NCBI GenBank assembly: GCA_902806595.1 | Contig: CADCXC010000037.1 | Location: 1,488,001-1,552,000 of the forward strand | Reading direction: 5' to 3' | Origin: Pyrenopolyporus hunteri | Taxonomy: Eukaryota > Ascomycota > Sordariomycetes > Xylariales > Hypoxylaceae | Length of the DNA stretch: 64,000 nt | Shown here: positions 48,571 through 59,786 of the stretch, piece after piece | Numbering within the stretch: position 1 is the stretch's first letter | Layout: the number at the start of each line of letters is the position of its first letter | Made by a program: the position numbers and the translations under genes | Notes under the pieces: model-generated | What the model was told of the DNA's origin: nothing | Databases searched by the model: none | Seen by the model: the letters and a program-made list of their open reading frames with translations, nothing else

Positions 48571-50698
48571 CTTGAAAAGTGTTCACCCCGGACCACGATG
48601 AAGACCTTCCATGACTAAAACCCTCTGACGAGAGCTCGTCACTTCACTGATGGCATTTCTCACCAACATAGGACGGAACGTCGCGTTGACAAGGAATAAT
48701 CTTCTCGCCTGGGCCTACGTACTCGGCTCTGATGGCAAATAGTTGTTAGCCCTGTAGATCCGTCTTGGAAAGTAATCAATGATATCGTGGTAAGTTTCGT
48801 TAAACGAGCCTAGGAGCTGAATGTATAGGGTAACCAGGTGAAAGAAGCGGTTTCCCAAAGGCAGAATGCTGGTTCCGTTTAACCGATAAGGTAAGAGATC
48901 AGCGTGGAAACTTGATTTTGAAGTCTTTCCACATTGAGATGGTTAAGGGGTAACGGGCCAATCAGAGACTACGGTAGGAATAGCCGAGATGTTGTAATCG
49001 TCGGTTTTAAGTCTCTAAACTCTTAATATAGTAGTCTTATAGGTGACGTCAAAAACCGCCTTCTACGTTTCATTTTACCCGCTGCTTCAACGCGTGTATA
49101 TGTAAACAGGCTTTAGATGGTCTCAGTCTTATTATTGCTTGACTAGAAATCCGCATATTGCCATGGTTCTACACGGCGAAAGATAATTAGTAACTAGGGA
49201 GGTACCTATGAACGAAAACTAAAGCCGTATTTTAGTTGCGCGTACTTCTTTATTTCCCGCGTTAAAGCCGGGTCAACGTTCTTAGATATTTGGTAAGGCT
49301 TTAGATTCCTATACTTACACGAAAAATCAAGTACCCAAGTTCGGCTCATGCATAATCTCATTTCCACAAAACCAGGATATGATTGTAGAGAGTCTGTGCA
49401 CGCTAGCATGTAGTCTCTCGTATATACGTAATATAGCTCGTACTCTCGTTTGCGTGTTGAATAACAATTTAGCAACGGCTGTATAATGACGATTAACTCT
49501 TGTCATCCCAATGCTGCATGGCTTAAGCCACACGAGCTGATTCGATGCTAATGGGCATCTACCCCTGAATGTGGTAAAACATGGCGCCACGTTCTGCCAG
49601 TGCGTGAATCTTGGCGGGGTTTATAGGTCGGCTAATCGATCTTCTCCACTGGAAGCCCCTAGGCCGGATGAGCCAACCCAGCGATTCTGTACCTGAACCA
49701 GACCTGATAGGGGCTTACTATTCTAAGGCTTAAGCGTGCAGTGGCAATCACAACGTCAGAATGTAGATCCTAAAAGGATATCTACCTAGGTTGCTCTGCT
49801 TCTAAGGAGTCGTTAAGTATGATTATATCAAGTTAGCAATCTACAAGTGTTCGGGCGTCCCCATGTATTGCCCTTCATAGTTTTGTCTAGGTGCCTTCAT
49901 CACTTACTTTCGATATTCATAATCGGCAGAATTCCCGTCTCCCTTCCTAGTCGGTGAGTAGACACATAAGATAGATCACATTTTACGACATACATTACCA
50001 AGATCTATTTTTATTTGGTAGTCTCCCCGTATTTCAAAAAACTAGCGCGCAGCATTTCCAAGTTCTCTAAATGTGGACCTATTCCCAGTCGACCTTTCGA
50101 TCTTGTGTTCCGTTCTCGATATGTGCAAGTGCGTGTTGTGTTGATGCATTGCAGAGCTGCCCTGTAAGCCACGCATGCCCCCATCACCACCATCCCTACC
50201 CCGGTAGGTACCCACCACTAACCCAATCGCGGCTATGATCGACCAACCAGGCTTCAGCTGGGAAGCTTGTCATGCATAAGCTATGGAACGGGACGTCGAA
50301 ATATTTCCGGGGAAGCGGTCGGAAAATACGCGGGGATGTAAGAATATGTCATTTCCTCCCCCTGAGGTCTTGGAGACATTGCCCAGTCCAATAGACATAC
50401 CTCACTTGCGTCTGTATTGCGAAATATTACTTTATGGAAATTCGGGTCGAAGAATTCGCGAATGGAGTCCTCCTAGATTACATCGGTAGGTTAACCGAGA
50501 ATAGGATTCGCCTACCCCAGAGTCCTTCCCTCACTCATAGATCCGGCCAAGCCGGGTTTGGCTCGCCGGCTCGCCGGCAAAGATTTCACCTTCATAGACT
50601 GGCGCTGTTGAACATATTGGAGGTCGCAGCATGCTTCCTAGTTGGTGATAGGACCGTTGTCCTGGGGACATGCATGGGCCGTGTCAGTCACACAACTG

Positions 50699-50717
50699 GT
50701 AGGTAGGTAGGTAGGTT
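50699..50717. repeat. GGTA tetranucleotide repeat
   Basis: Four to five copies of GGTA/TAGG, the reverse complement of the TACC repeat at 35673. Confidence 0.7.
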
Positions 50718-51142
50718 TCACAGCATAGTTTTACGAGGTACATGTACTTATCAGGTTTCGTGAGACTGTTTGTCTGGATTACTGACTTGTATTTATTACC
50801 GGAAGCATTGTTATACCAAGTTAAAGTGGATACAGCAGACATCCAGCGGCATCAGTTGAAAGAGGTCGTCTTAGCCATCGATAGGTTACGAACGGCCACA
50901 TTATACGAACGAAGCAGAAATAGGATAAATGTGTGTGTATAACCCTCTATAATATAGGTATATTGATGTTTATCTTATATAATTAAACCGAAGTAATTTG
51001 CTAACCACGAGTTCTTAGCTTCTTATATTTTATTGCCAACAATATTGGTGGTAGAGCGCGTGATAAGTTCGAGAGGAATGGGTAACAACCAGTTGGATAA
51101 TAAGTTCCGTATTGCAACCTTCCAGGTCCATCCGGGCCCTAC

Positions 51143-53546
51143 TTAATGGGTAGTAACCTCTCGAATACTGTTAAAGTGGAACTTGGCAAGCCTGCTTTGC
51201 GCCATGAATCTCCTGATCTTCTTTCCCCAGACCATAAAAATGATGAGGACAAGATTGTTAGCCAATAGGACAGCCCCGAAGATACCCGACATAACGGGAG
51301 CATATCCTATTTCCGTAACCCACGTCAGGATTTTAAGCCCAAACCCGAAGCTGATGGCTTGTTTGCCGATATTCATTGCGATGAGCATCTCGGACGTATT
51401 GGCGTAATACGAGTCGACCGCATATGCAAGAGTAAAGGAGAAGTAAAAGTACGCAGCCCAATAATTCATGGCGCCGCCAATGAAGAAGCATATCCAATGC
51501 AATTTTAGCTCCGCGGTAAGCCCGTATAGGACGATGCCAGCAGGCCCTACGATCATCGCAACCAGCATGACTCCAAGTCGCATCTCTGCTTCGCGAATGC
51601 CGTCGTTACGTTTCGTAAGGTAGGCTGCGAGCCTATCGGATGAAGACGTGAAGGGGACAGCGAGCCCATAACCAACTACTGCGGCAAGAGAAAAAAGCCC
51701 GGAGTTGGTCTGTATGATGGTCAGGGATCGGAACGAACACTCCGTAGGGTCAACTCACCACTGCCCAATTGTAAGGTGGCGACACAATCAGGATCGGGAA
51801 GGTGTAAAAGAATGACAATGCCGACAGGCCAATCTATCGCATATTAGTTAACTCCATGAATAATCCCCACTCCGCTACGCTGTACAAAGACGGACGGCGG
51901 CACAAGACGCCGGAGTGACAGGAATGCGACGTACTGCGAGTGCATTAGTACTCCTCAGATAGTGTAAGATAAATCGAGAGTCTAATACTGACCATTAATT
52001 CCAAATGTAGTAATAACCCAAACTGATTGGGGGACGACTGGGTAGAGTTAGTGGTCATTCTCCCAGGCGGTTAATCAGGGGACTCTAGCCGTGTGATGGG
52101 GGCAAGGACAGGACTGGCTCAAGGGAGTAATCTTGACCCCCGGCGCGCTTAAGGCGAATAATTAAGGAGGAAAAGAGAAGTAGGGCTCATACGGAAGTAA
52201 GTGAATGAGCGAATCATCGTGGTAAAAAAGGGGACGTTGTGGTCAACCCTTCCCCAGAGACTCAACGTCTTAACGAAGCTTTTGCGGACCGGAACAACGG
52301 TGGCCTGTTGATCCCCCTTCTCAATTTCCTCAACACGCTCTTTCTCCGGCTCGCTTGGCGGAGTAGAAAGGGCCGCGGAGGCTTTGCGGTCGTATGACGT
52401 CTCTTCTACGAAGAAGAAGGCTAATATGAGAAGCATCATAGCGAACGCGAACTCGACGTAGAAGAACAACCTCCAGCTATAACCGCCAGAGAGCATATAT
52501 CCCGCGGGGAGTGCTGCGAAGGTACCGAGACATAGACAGACTGATAAGCGTCAGAAATGTGTTAGGTGGAAATCCGTGCCGCGCTTAATACCTGTGTAAT
52601 ACCCTATTCGCTTTCCCCTCTCGTGCAGGAAGAAGATATCATTGACTAGCTGTACCGGCAATGCTTCACAGACTAATTTCCGCACCGAAATAGTGGACGT
52701 TAGTTTCTAACTCATGCGAAAGTCGGCGAGTATCTCTAAGGGGGAATTATATGATTATCTGGCTTACTGTTAAGTGTTAGTGAAGCCCTATACGTGGGGA
52801 TTTCAGGGGAAAATATACCCGCATGAACCAAAGCAGTGGACCAACCGGGCTCCCATTAAGCCGCCAAATGTATTGCATCGCGATGCACCTATCAAGCCCG
52901 CAGCGAAAGTAGCGAGGGATAACAGCATGACGGGTCGGCGACCGTACTTCAGATATAGGGGTACGAAAATTAAGGAGCCTTTATCATATTAGTATTCGTC
53001 GTTCCGCCTTGCCGAGTAGCGCTGCGTACCAAATCCGAAAGCGAGGTTGGGATAGGATATAAGCTCAGATGCGGTAGCGGGCGATATCCCAAACTCCTGG
53101 GCCCAGAGGTCGATATAAGGAGAGGGACCAATGACGGAGGCGTTCGCGAGGAAGGAGTAAAATGAGCAGATTATGAGAATCATCGTCTTCTTGAAATTGG
53201 ACCACTATCCTCGCGTTAGAGTCTACCTAGGTAGGTATTCGCCCTCTGCGCTTTGATAACGAACCTGTAACGGGTCATTCGGGTCCTCAGCGGGAACTTC
53301 TACGGGTTAGTTGCAAGCATTGATATGTTGTTGGCTTTAGAAGATGTATTAACCTGGGAACAAGGCCAAGCCATAACCTGTATCATCGCCCTCTATGAAG
53401 TGAAGCGTGTTAGCTTATGGAAGTCGACGAAGACTCCGGGGCGACGTACCAGCGGCTTTGAGGTTCACTGTTCCAGGGATGCTTTCCTCATGCGCATGGC
53501 TATGCACGAGATGACCCTTATTTTGGGTCGCGGATTTCGAAGCCAT
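51143..53546 (-). CDS. MFS transporter, DHA1-like drug/solute:H+ antiporter type (two splice frames unresolved)
   Basis: Ten exons can be read: 53546..53450, 53392..53354, 53299..53265, 53204..53030, 52978..52819, 52672..52592, 52540..52193, 52037..51993, 51833..51759 and 51709..51143. Together they encode about 540 residues. The N-terminal DPLQWSNFKKT entry motif, SLIFVPLYLKYGRRPVMLL (MFS motif A) and LVNDIFFLHERGKRIGYY are typical of fungal DHA1 and allantoate-like exporters. About twelve hydrophobic segments with a long acidic central loop (SEPEKERVEEIEKGD) support this. It would move small molecules across the plasma membrane; the substrate is unknown. Two junctions fail: exon 5 to 6 and exon 8 to 9 each carry one extra G before the GT donor, giving a +1 shift. 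A weak donor at 52828 could rescue the first by dropping three residues. The gene may be a young pseudogene. Confidence 0.75.
53222..53236. repeat. CTACCTAGGTAGGTA palindromic repeat inside an intron
   Basis: The same CCTAGG-core unit lies within an intron of the MFS transporter, showing that these elements also sit inside transcribed regions. Confidence 0.55.
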
Positions 53547-56451
53547 CTCAAGTCAATTCATTACCGGGAATCTGGGTAGCCAAGAGGGACGAAGTTGAAA
53601 TACAGGGAAAGATGCGGCTGATGCAGGTGAGTAGTATATGAAATATTTCTGGATTTTCTCCCTTTTCGCTATTCGCTGGGGATTGCGTCTTCATTCGAGA
53701 CCCCGTCTCACATATCTGGATCGTCTTCCCCAGCCAAGACTGCGGAGGGTTCTCGACCGTCCAACTAAATCGCGGGGAAATCGTTAGAGGTCAAGGTCGT
53801 ATCGTTCCCCGTAACGGGAAATGATTATAGCATCTTAGCGGTTATGAAATGGTAATATTAATAGAGCCGATATCCTCTAACCGAGGGCCTTTTACCATTT
53901 ACTCCTTCTGCCGTCAGCGATCTAAGCGGTCGGGCTCGTTAGTGCCTTGATCCTTATTAGAACCCATGTTCTGGTAACTCTCCCCGCGCCAAACCCGTAG
54001 TCCTGCTACCTACTAAACCTCATCTTACATAGTACTACTACTGCCGAACGCCCTTCGCTCGCATCCAAATACACGAGATAGAGCCTGGTATCTTGGTTGC
54101 GTGGAAGTGGCGAAAGATAGTCTCGCTATTGGAGATTCCATGTGGTCTTGCCAATATGTGATACTCATTGGCTCCTAACGCGCGGACATCAGCTCTAATA
54201 TTGCGCGGTTGAGACGTGGGGCATACCGTTATTCAGCGAATTGTCACGCCTCCTATTGAATCCGTCTATATTACCAACCTATATGTCATCCTGAGGGTCG
54301 TAATAAGTTTCAGGGGTTTTTTTTTTCTTCGACAGTACAATTTCGTTGTGTATTCCCTCGGGCACTAGCACAAGTCTCTACGAGGAATAGCGAACTGGGA
54401 CTTTAGAAGAACTCGTTACGTGTTGCTGAAGACACGATTGAAAGCTTTGGTTGATGTGACTTGGAAAGCCTCATTCTGCTGTTTTCATGTACCTCGGGAA
54501 ATACCATTGATTGTACGCTGGGATGTCCTCTCGTTCGTTTACATGCTGTAGGGACCGCTGAGGTCGTGCTGGGTTACGATTCGTAAGTTCGTACGGAACA
54601 GGCTTAGTGGAACGAGGATTCTAACTCGGGGGTGACAACGCCTCAACTTGGGTTGGGCATAAAAAGGTTATGATATTCCTGTTTGGTCGGATTGAATGAT
54701 GGCTCTTGCGCCTACGATTGGAACATGCTTTAGATCAAGTAGCGTCCACGTGCAATAGGTCGGCAGTTGATATAGACATTGGGATGGAGAACAGGCCTTT
54801 CCGAGTTTGGCATTCTTTACCAGGCGGGCGGATAACTAGAAACATTCCCGGGTATGACTTAATAAGTAGGTATTCAATGAGTAGAAGTTGCTAAAGCCCG
54901 GGTGCGTTGAGCTTTAATCTCGTCTAATGATAACCATGTTTAGGTAGGAATGTTAAGCGATTTTCACCCTGGATTCCGATTGGAGGCGGCTTGAGAACGA
55001 CTACCTATCTGAGAGTTGAATGAGTAAAGCGCCACCGGAATGTGAGCCCGAAAGGTATTGGAACTTGGTGATAGTATGGTGTGGCTGCTGGGCCGGAGTG
55101 TCTAGCGTGCTCTCGGCCGGGCGAACCGGGATGGTAAGTACTATGTAAGTGTGGCTAGCCACCCAGACTGGCTCGAACAAGGAATGATGGACGAGGGCGG
55201 ATGGGTAGGTAGATAAATTGAAGTCGTTCCCTTTCCCTTTCGCAAGTATATGTTATTAATATCATGACTAGGTACCTTACTTATCTTGCCCGAAACTCGT
55301 TCGGGCGTCGCGTATAACTTATTTAAAATCGTGTATCGACCCCGCGAGAGATAATCTGTTTTTCGAGGAGCGCGTAAGCGGATGAGGTTGTGCTTGGATA
55401 TGAATGAGCTCTGCGTATCCAAGGAGCCTAGAAATGAGAGCAGGGCTCGTGTTACACGCGTTACCGGTACCATGGATTGCTCTGAGGAGAAAGGAATAAA
55501 TTCAAAGACTTTTTGCTTCGGATTGATTTGATGCTTGGAGTGGTTGGGCGAACTGCTTGGTCTGCCGCCGTGGCTAGGGACAACCAGTCTTGTTCCTACC
55601 TAGATGAATTGAGCTATCCGATTCGTCGCTTTTGTCGTAAAAGGCCAAGACCGTAAATATTGACATGTCGGAAGTGTCAATCATGTTCGGACTCATGTTC
55701 CAAACGCCTCGTTTTACGGGATCTGAGTTCTCTATTATTTCTGTCCTTCTTCCTGCCTCTTCTCCTATATTTGACTTGCCTCTATACACAATCGACATTC
55801 CTATCTTAAATATCATCACCGACATAGGAAGACGAAGCGTGTGATTATGTATGCGTTGGCAATCAGTGAAGTTCGCCAAGAAAACAAATCTCGCTCCCGG
55901 GTCCCACCGAGCCAGAGATTTAAAAGTCGTGGTGATCGCTTGTTGGACAGAGCTTCAATCGCGTTGCAGTCTGCAAAGAATAGTTGGATCCATCTGACCC
56001 ATACCGATTGGTCCACTATACCCGCAAGGGCTGTAGTTCTCCAGATTTAAACCGTTGGTCCTATCGTCGTTTTCCCGAATTCGAACTGACGATGCTAGGC
56101 GGTGAGAGGTCCAGGGGCTGGGGATTTGACCCAACCACCTCCAATTAGAGTGGAAAACGGGCGTGCCCATCCAATGAGACGGGAAAGCCTCACCTCCCAA
56201 CCCCGATTTGAATTTGACCGTAAGTTGGGGGTGGTGAGATGCAGACTCTTGCATATGCGAACTTGGTCTGGAGTGGACTTAAGCTCAAGGTAAGGAGAGG
56301 AGGAGCGGGTGTAGCGTGTATATAAAAAGACAAGGACCCTCTCTGCCACGAGGGGACCTTTCCTTTGGAGGATCTAAGGGCTTTTGCCTTATCGAAACAA
56401 CACCACCAAAACCAAACAAACCCACTTCTACCCCCTTCGTCAGCCGTCAAG
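53547..56451. other. 2.9-kb gene-poor region
   Basis: No supported gene. Frames such as 55473..55141 and 55879..55574 on the minus strand look random, and the second lacks an ATG. A T-run lies near 54318-54326. The last 150 bases are a promoter with a TATA box for the small secreted candidate. Confidence 0.4.
56319..56326 (+). promoter_or_regulatory. TATA box upstream of small secreted candidate
   Basis: TATATAAA about 126 bases before the ATG at 56452, followed by a CA-rich leader without other in-context ATGs. Confidence 0.5.
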
Positions 56452-56823
56452 ATGTTCTCCATCATTGTCGCTGTCATGGCCGCCGTGGCCATTGTCTCCG
56501 CCACCGCGGAAGCCACGGTAAGTCTTCAACAACGCCCCTGTGTATGGGGCCTATATAGGTATACATACCTAGTATATATGGAGGTGTACTGACTGGTGGG
56601 TTTATCAGATGCCACGGGGTCTAATCACGTCTGCGTGACCCGCTGGGACGGATGGGGTTGTAGAGATCTCGGTTCAGAACCGGGTCAGCATGCAGATCCC
56701 ATCCATATCCACGATACCAAAAGACAATCTTGGTATTGGATAACGAGGGCTCAGTCGGGGGGCCGAGGAGTAAGCGCGTGGAATGATTATGTTATGAGCA
56801 CTATGCATGTTATGAGCAATTAG
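56452..56823 (+). CDS. Candidate small secreted protein (structure unresolved)
   Basis: The ATG at 56452 has a good context (GTCAAGATG) and encodes a clean signal peptide, MFSIIVAVMAAVAIVSATAEA, ending next to a GTAAGT donor at 56518. The intron acceptor at the CAG ending at 56608 is clear, but joining gives a stop after nine more residues. The other frame after that acceptor runs to 56823, about 70 residues with only two Cys (HVCVTRWDGWGC), and would need a one-base phase change. So it is either a very short peptide, a gene with a further exon or donor I missed, or a broken gene. A TATA box and a leader support expression. No family was recognised. Confidence 0.4.
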
Positions 56824-57139
56824 TATTTGGTTTAGGAGGTGGACCGACGTTGAGGAGCACTCTATGAGGATATGTACTCGAGTATGGCCACCGGCGCATA
56901 AGCCATTCATTCCTCGACCGCCATGCATCGACCATCGAGTTGCTGCTGGTGTGTTAGCAGCCTCTTCAGGCTAATACAATCTCATTTGTCGCCTTGCGCA
57001 CTAACGCCTGGCTATTTGTGTATGCATGAGCGTGATCGTCGTCCCAAAGTACCGTTATGCCTTTTCCCGTATGCCCGTCGCCCACTAATGCGCTGTAGCA
57101 TCAGTTATCCGTCATGTACATAAGTCTAAGATGTTACGA
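56824..57139. other. Intergenic, no gene seen
   Basis: Short spacer between the secreted candidate and the minus-strand gene ending at 57140. Nothing is supported. Confidence 0.45.
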
Positions 57140-58021
57140 TTAGGCTCTCGCATTGTCTGGCGCGATGCCGTCGCCCCAGATGTTCCGAGTCTCTTCCTCA
57201 ACGGCTCTCATAGCAATGGCTACCCCTTCCAGCTTCTCGACAACGTCTCTGACTCCTTGGTCTATCTTTGAGAAATAACGGTCGTTAGCTTCTCTTCTAA
57301 TCCTCGCTAAACGGATATCTCTCTCTGTGTCCTCTTCGAGTTTAGCACCGAGCCGCTCTCGGCCCGTTCCGCTACTCCCCGGCCGCGCGCTTCCCGTGCC
57401 AACTGTACTTTTGCCGCCTTCCGTGCCGTCTGGCGCTTTTCCGGCGCTCGAGGATACCGCGGGACCGAGACCTGTCCCGGCAGCAGCCGAGACACTAATC
57501 TCACCCAAAGCCCCCTTTAGGTTCGGCACCTCGTTTTTCGTGGTCGTGGGTTCGATCGAGTCCTCGGCCTCGCTTCGCGCCCAGGCTTGTGCGAGCTTGA
57601 TCTGGGCGGCGCGTAACTCGGCTAACTTGTGGTCGTGCTCCGGTCCGAAGACGTGTGTCCCTCCATTGGCCGACAGTTCAACCTCCTCCAGGGTCGCCTG
57701 CATCTCAGCCCATAGCGCGTCGGTCCTATCGGCGGTGCGGGTAGAGTCTGCAGTCTGGAGTCGACTAATGGTGGCGCGGTTTCGGGGATTCAGTAGCGAG
57801 CCTGTGCGGGCGAGAGAGGGTGGAGCTTCGGACTGCTGAATAGATGCGCCGCTGGCGTTCTCTCGCGCCTTCGAAATAGAGGTAGCTGCAGGTGGGACAG
57901 CCGGGCTGGCAGCCACTAATCCCGAGAGCGAAACATGGGAGGCAGCTGGAGAGGGGGGAAGAAACAGACGAGGAGGATCGCGAGCTTTGGTGTTGCTCTG
58001 GGTTCTTTTGAGGTTATCCAT
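57140..58021 (-). CDS. Conserved-looking fungal protein with coiled-coil region, function unknown
   Basis: Intronless, 293 residues from the ATG at 58021. The N-terminal 85 residues are Ser/Pro/Ala-rich and disordered. A helical core follows at about residues 95-155 (DALWAEMQATLEEVELSA, then HDHKLAELRAAQIKLAQAWA). A Gly/Ser/Ala linker comes next, and finally a helical end (RIRREANDRYFSKIDQGVRD, VEEETRNIWGDGI). The WAEMQATLEEVE core recalls a fungal domain of unknown function, possibly DUF5315, from memory and not checked. No signal peptide or membrane helix. It lies head-to-head with the ribosomal protein gene at 58771, about 750 bases apart. Function cannot be given. Confidence 0.75.
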   Translation of the reverse strand: MDNLKRTQSNTKARDPPRLFLPPSPAASHVSLSGLVAASPAVPPAATSISKARENASGASIQQSEAPPSLARTGSLLNPRNRATISRLQTADSTRTADRTDALWAEMQATLEEVELSANGGTHVFGPEHDHKLAELRAAQIKLAQAWARSEAEDSIEPTTTKNEVPNLKGALGEISVSAAAGTGLGPAVSSSAGKAPDGTEGGKSTVGTGSARPGSSGTGRERLGAKLEEDTERDIRLARIRREANDRYFSKIDQGVRDVVEKLEGVAIAMRAVEEETRNIWGDGIAPDNARA

Positions 58022-58770
58022 GGCTACATTTTGCTAATGTTTTCGTAGGGGGGAGGGACGCGACCAGATTCGAAATGCCCCTTCAAGATGTCCCTGTTTA
58101 GAAGGGGCAGTTCAATCCCCAGAAAGGCCCAGAGGGCGAAGCGTTGCAATTGATGAATGTGACTGGCCAGTTGTTGGAAGAGGGTTCGTGGGCATGATCG
58201 GCCGAAAGCTGCGCAGAGCATTGACGCGTATGCGTGTACGTACCTAGGTACCTATATTAGGTAAGTAATATATCTAGTGGGTCCTTCTTCATAGCCACAT
58301 TGAATTGAGTGCATGTGTGGCTTACGGGTCTTCTAAGGTACGTAGGTACCACCGGGTGCCCACACAATTCATATCCCGTCTTGTCCCCACTCCTGCTGGG
58401 ACTAGGGCGAAGAAACCCTTAGCATTTTTTTTTTTTACCTGACTATTGGTCTGTGAAAAAATTAACCGAAAAAACAATACATCCACACACCCGCTAGTCC
58501 AATCTTTCTCTCCGTCCGTCCAAGTGAGCAAAGCAAGCAAGACTTCAACACCACCCATTTTTCTCAGCGATACCACATACAAATCGGTAAGTCAATTCTC
58601 CCTCCTTACTATTACATTAAAGCACTTCGATTATTCCACGGACTTGGTCGCGCTCTTCGATTTCCAATTCATTCGAGGAGCATCCCCCGTCCCTCCCACC
58701 GAAGAAAATCGTCTCTGCATCAATCAAATCATCCATCAACTAACCGCGAAACCGCTCGATTACAGCAATC
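58022..58770. other. Divergent promoter region
   Basis: Shared 5' region of the coiled-coil gene (minus) and RPS23 (plus). It contains a CCTAGGTACC palindrome near 58239-58260, a T-run at 58426-58436 and C/T-rich stretches typical of ribosomal-protein promoters. The last 150 bases may hold a leader intron (GGTAAGT donor at 58585). Confidence 0.5.
58239..58260. repeat. GTACCTAGGTACC palindromic repeat
   Basis: Same CCTAGG-core palindrome as at 39172, located in the divergent promoter region. Confidence 0.6.
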
Positions 58771-59404
58771 ATGGGTAAAGGAAAGCCTCGTGGACTCAAC
58801 GCCGCCCGAAAGCTGCGCCTGCACCGAAAGGAGCAGAAGTGGGCTGATCTCGGATACAAGAAGCGCGCCCTCGGTACCGCCTTCAAGTCCTCGCCGTTCG
58901 GTGGTTCCTCCCACGCCAAGGGAATCGTCCTCGAGAAGGTCGGTGTCGAAGCCAAGCAACCCAACTCTGCCATCCGAAAGTGCGTCCGTGTACAACTCAT
59001 CAAGAACGGCAAGAAGGTCACCGCTTTCGGTAAGAACCCTCTCTTCTCTCTTCGCGATCCTGTCTTCCGTGTGTATTTGGTTCTGCGGCGGCAAAAATTC
59101 TGGCTTGGGCGGTGGCGCAATAGAATGAATATATGGAAAAAGAAAAAAAATCTCCCACCAGAGGCCCTGAATTGAGTTGCGCGGGCGTGGAATTTGGCTA
59201 ATTGGCTAACACAATTCTACTCTAGTTCCCAACGACGGTTGCCTGAACTTCGTGGACGAGAACGACGAAGTCCTCCTCGCTGGTTTCGGTCGTAAGGGCA
59301 AGGCCAAGGGTGATATTCCCGGTGTGCGATTCAAGGTCGTCAAGGTCTCCGGTGTCGGTCTTCTAGCTCTATGGAAGGAGAAGAAGGAGAAGCCGAGATC
59401 GTAA
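58771..59404 (+). CDS. RPS23: 40S ribosomal protein S23 (uS12)
   Basis: Two exons, 58771..59029 and 59226..59404, give exactly 145 residues, the eukaryotic length. The start MGKGKPRGLNAARKLR and the strictly conserved KQPNSAIRKC loop, which lies at the decoding centre, are intact; the Pro in this loop is the site of prolyl hydroxylation in other eukaryotes. The end is GLLALWKEKKEKPRS. The 196-base intron splits the Val after KVTAF and would cause a premature stop if kept. S23 secures translational accuracy in the cytoplasmic small subunit. The gene converges with COQ2. Confidence 0.98.
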
Positions 59405-59786
59405 ACGCTCGGTCGGGGACGAAGGGAACGGAAAGAAACGTGCAACGAAAGGAGGTTCATTGGGCATGCGGAGTCGATACGGCTTGCTTTGTTTCATACG
59501 GCATCATGGCATCATGGGTTTAATCCTTGATACTCACAGGTAGACAAGATCCACGAATAGAGATCGTAAGTCGCCAAAGAAACAACTACTAATACTTCTG
59601 GAGTCCACGCGTGTGTGTATCTGTGTGTGATCATCCTTGCGGAGATTCGCGGTCTGAGCTGAAGCATGCGTAAATGCTAGAGGAGCTTCTATTTCTATTC
59701 TAGGTATCCCAGATCCGACTTCTAGGTCTAGGAATATGCAAAGGACGTAGTTCTACAAACAGTACATGATGTGAATTACACCCAGT
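59405..59786. other. Convergent 3' regions
   Basis: Shared spacer between RPS23 and COQ2 containing their 3' untranslated regions; no gene. Confidence 0.5.

Larger units (their letters stand above)
48408..51142. other. Gene-poor region including hydrophobin promoter
   Basis: No supported gene apart from the promoter element listed separately. Leftward frames at 49206..49475 and 49327..49590 and a rightward one at 50434..50706 look random. A GGTA tetranucleotide run lies at 50699-50717. Confidence 0.45.
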
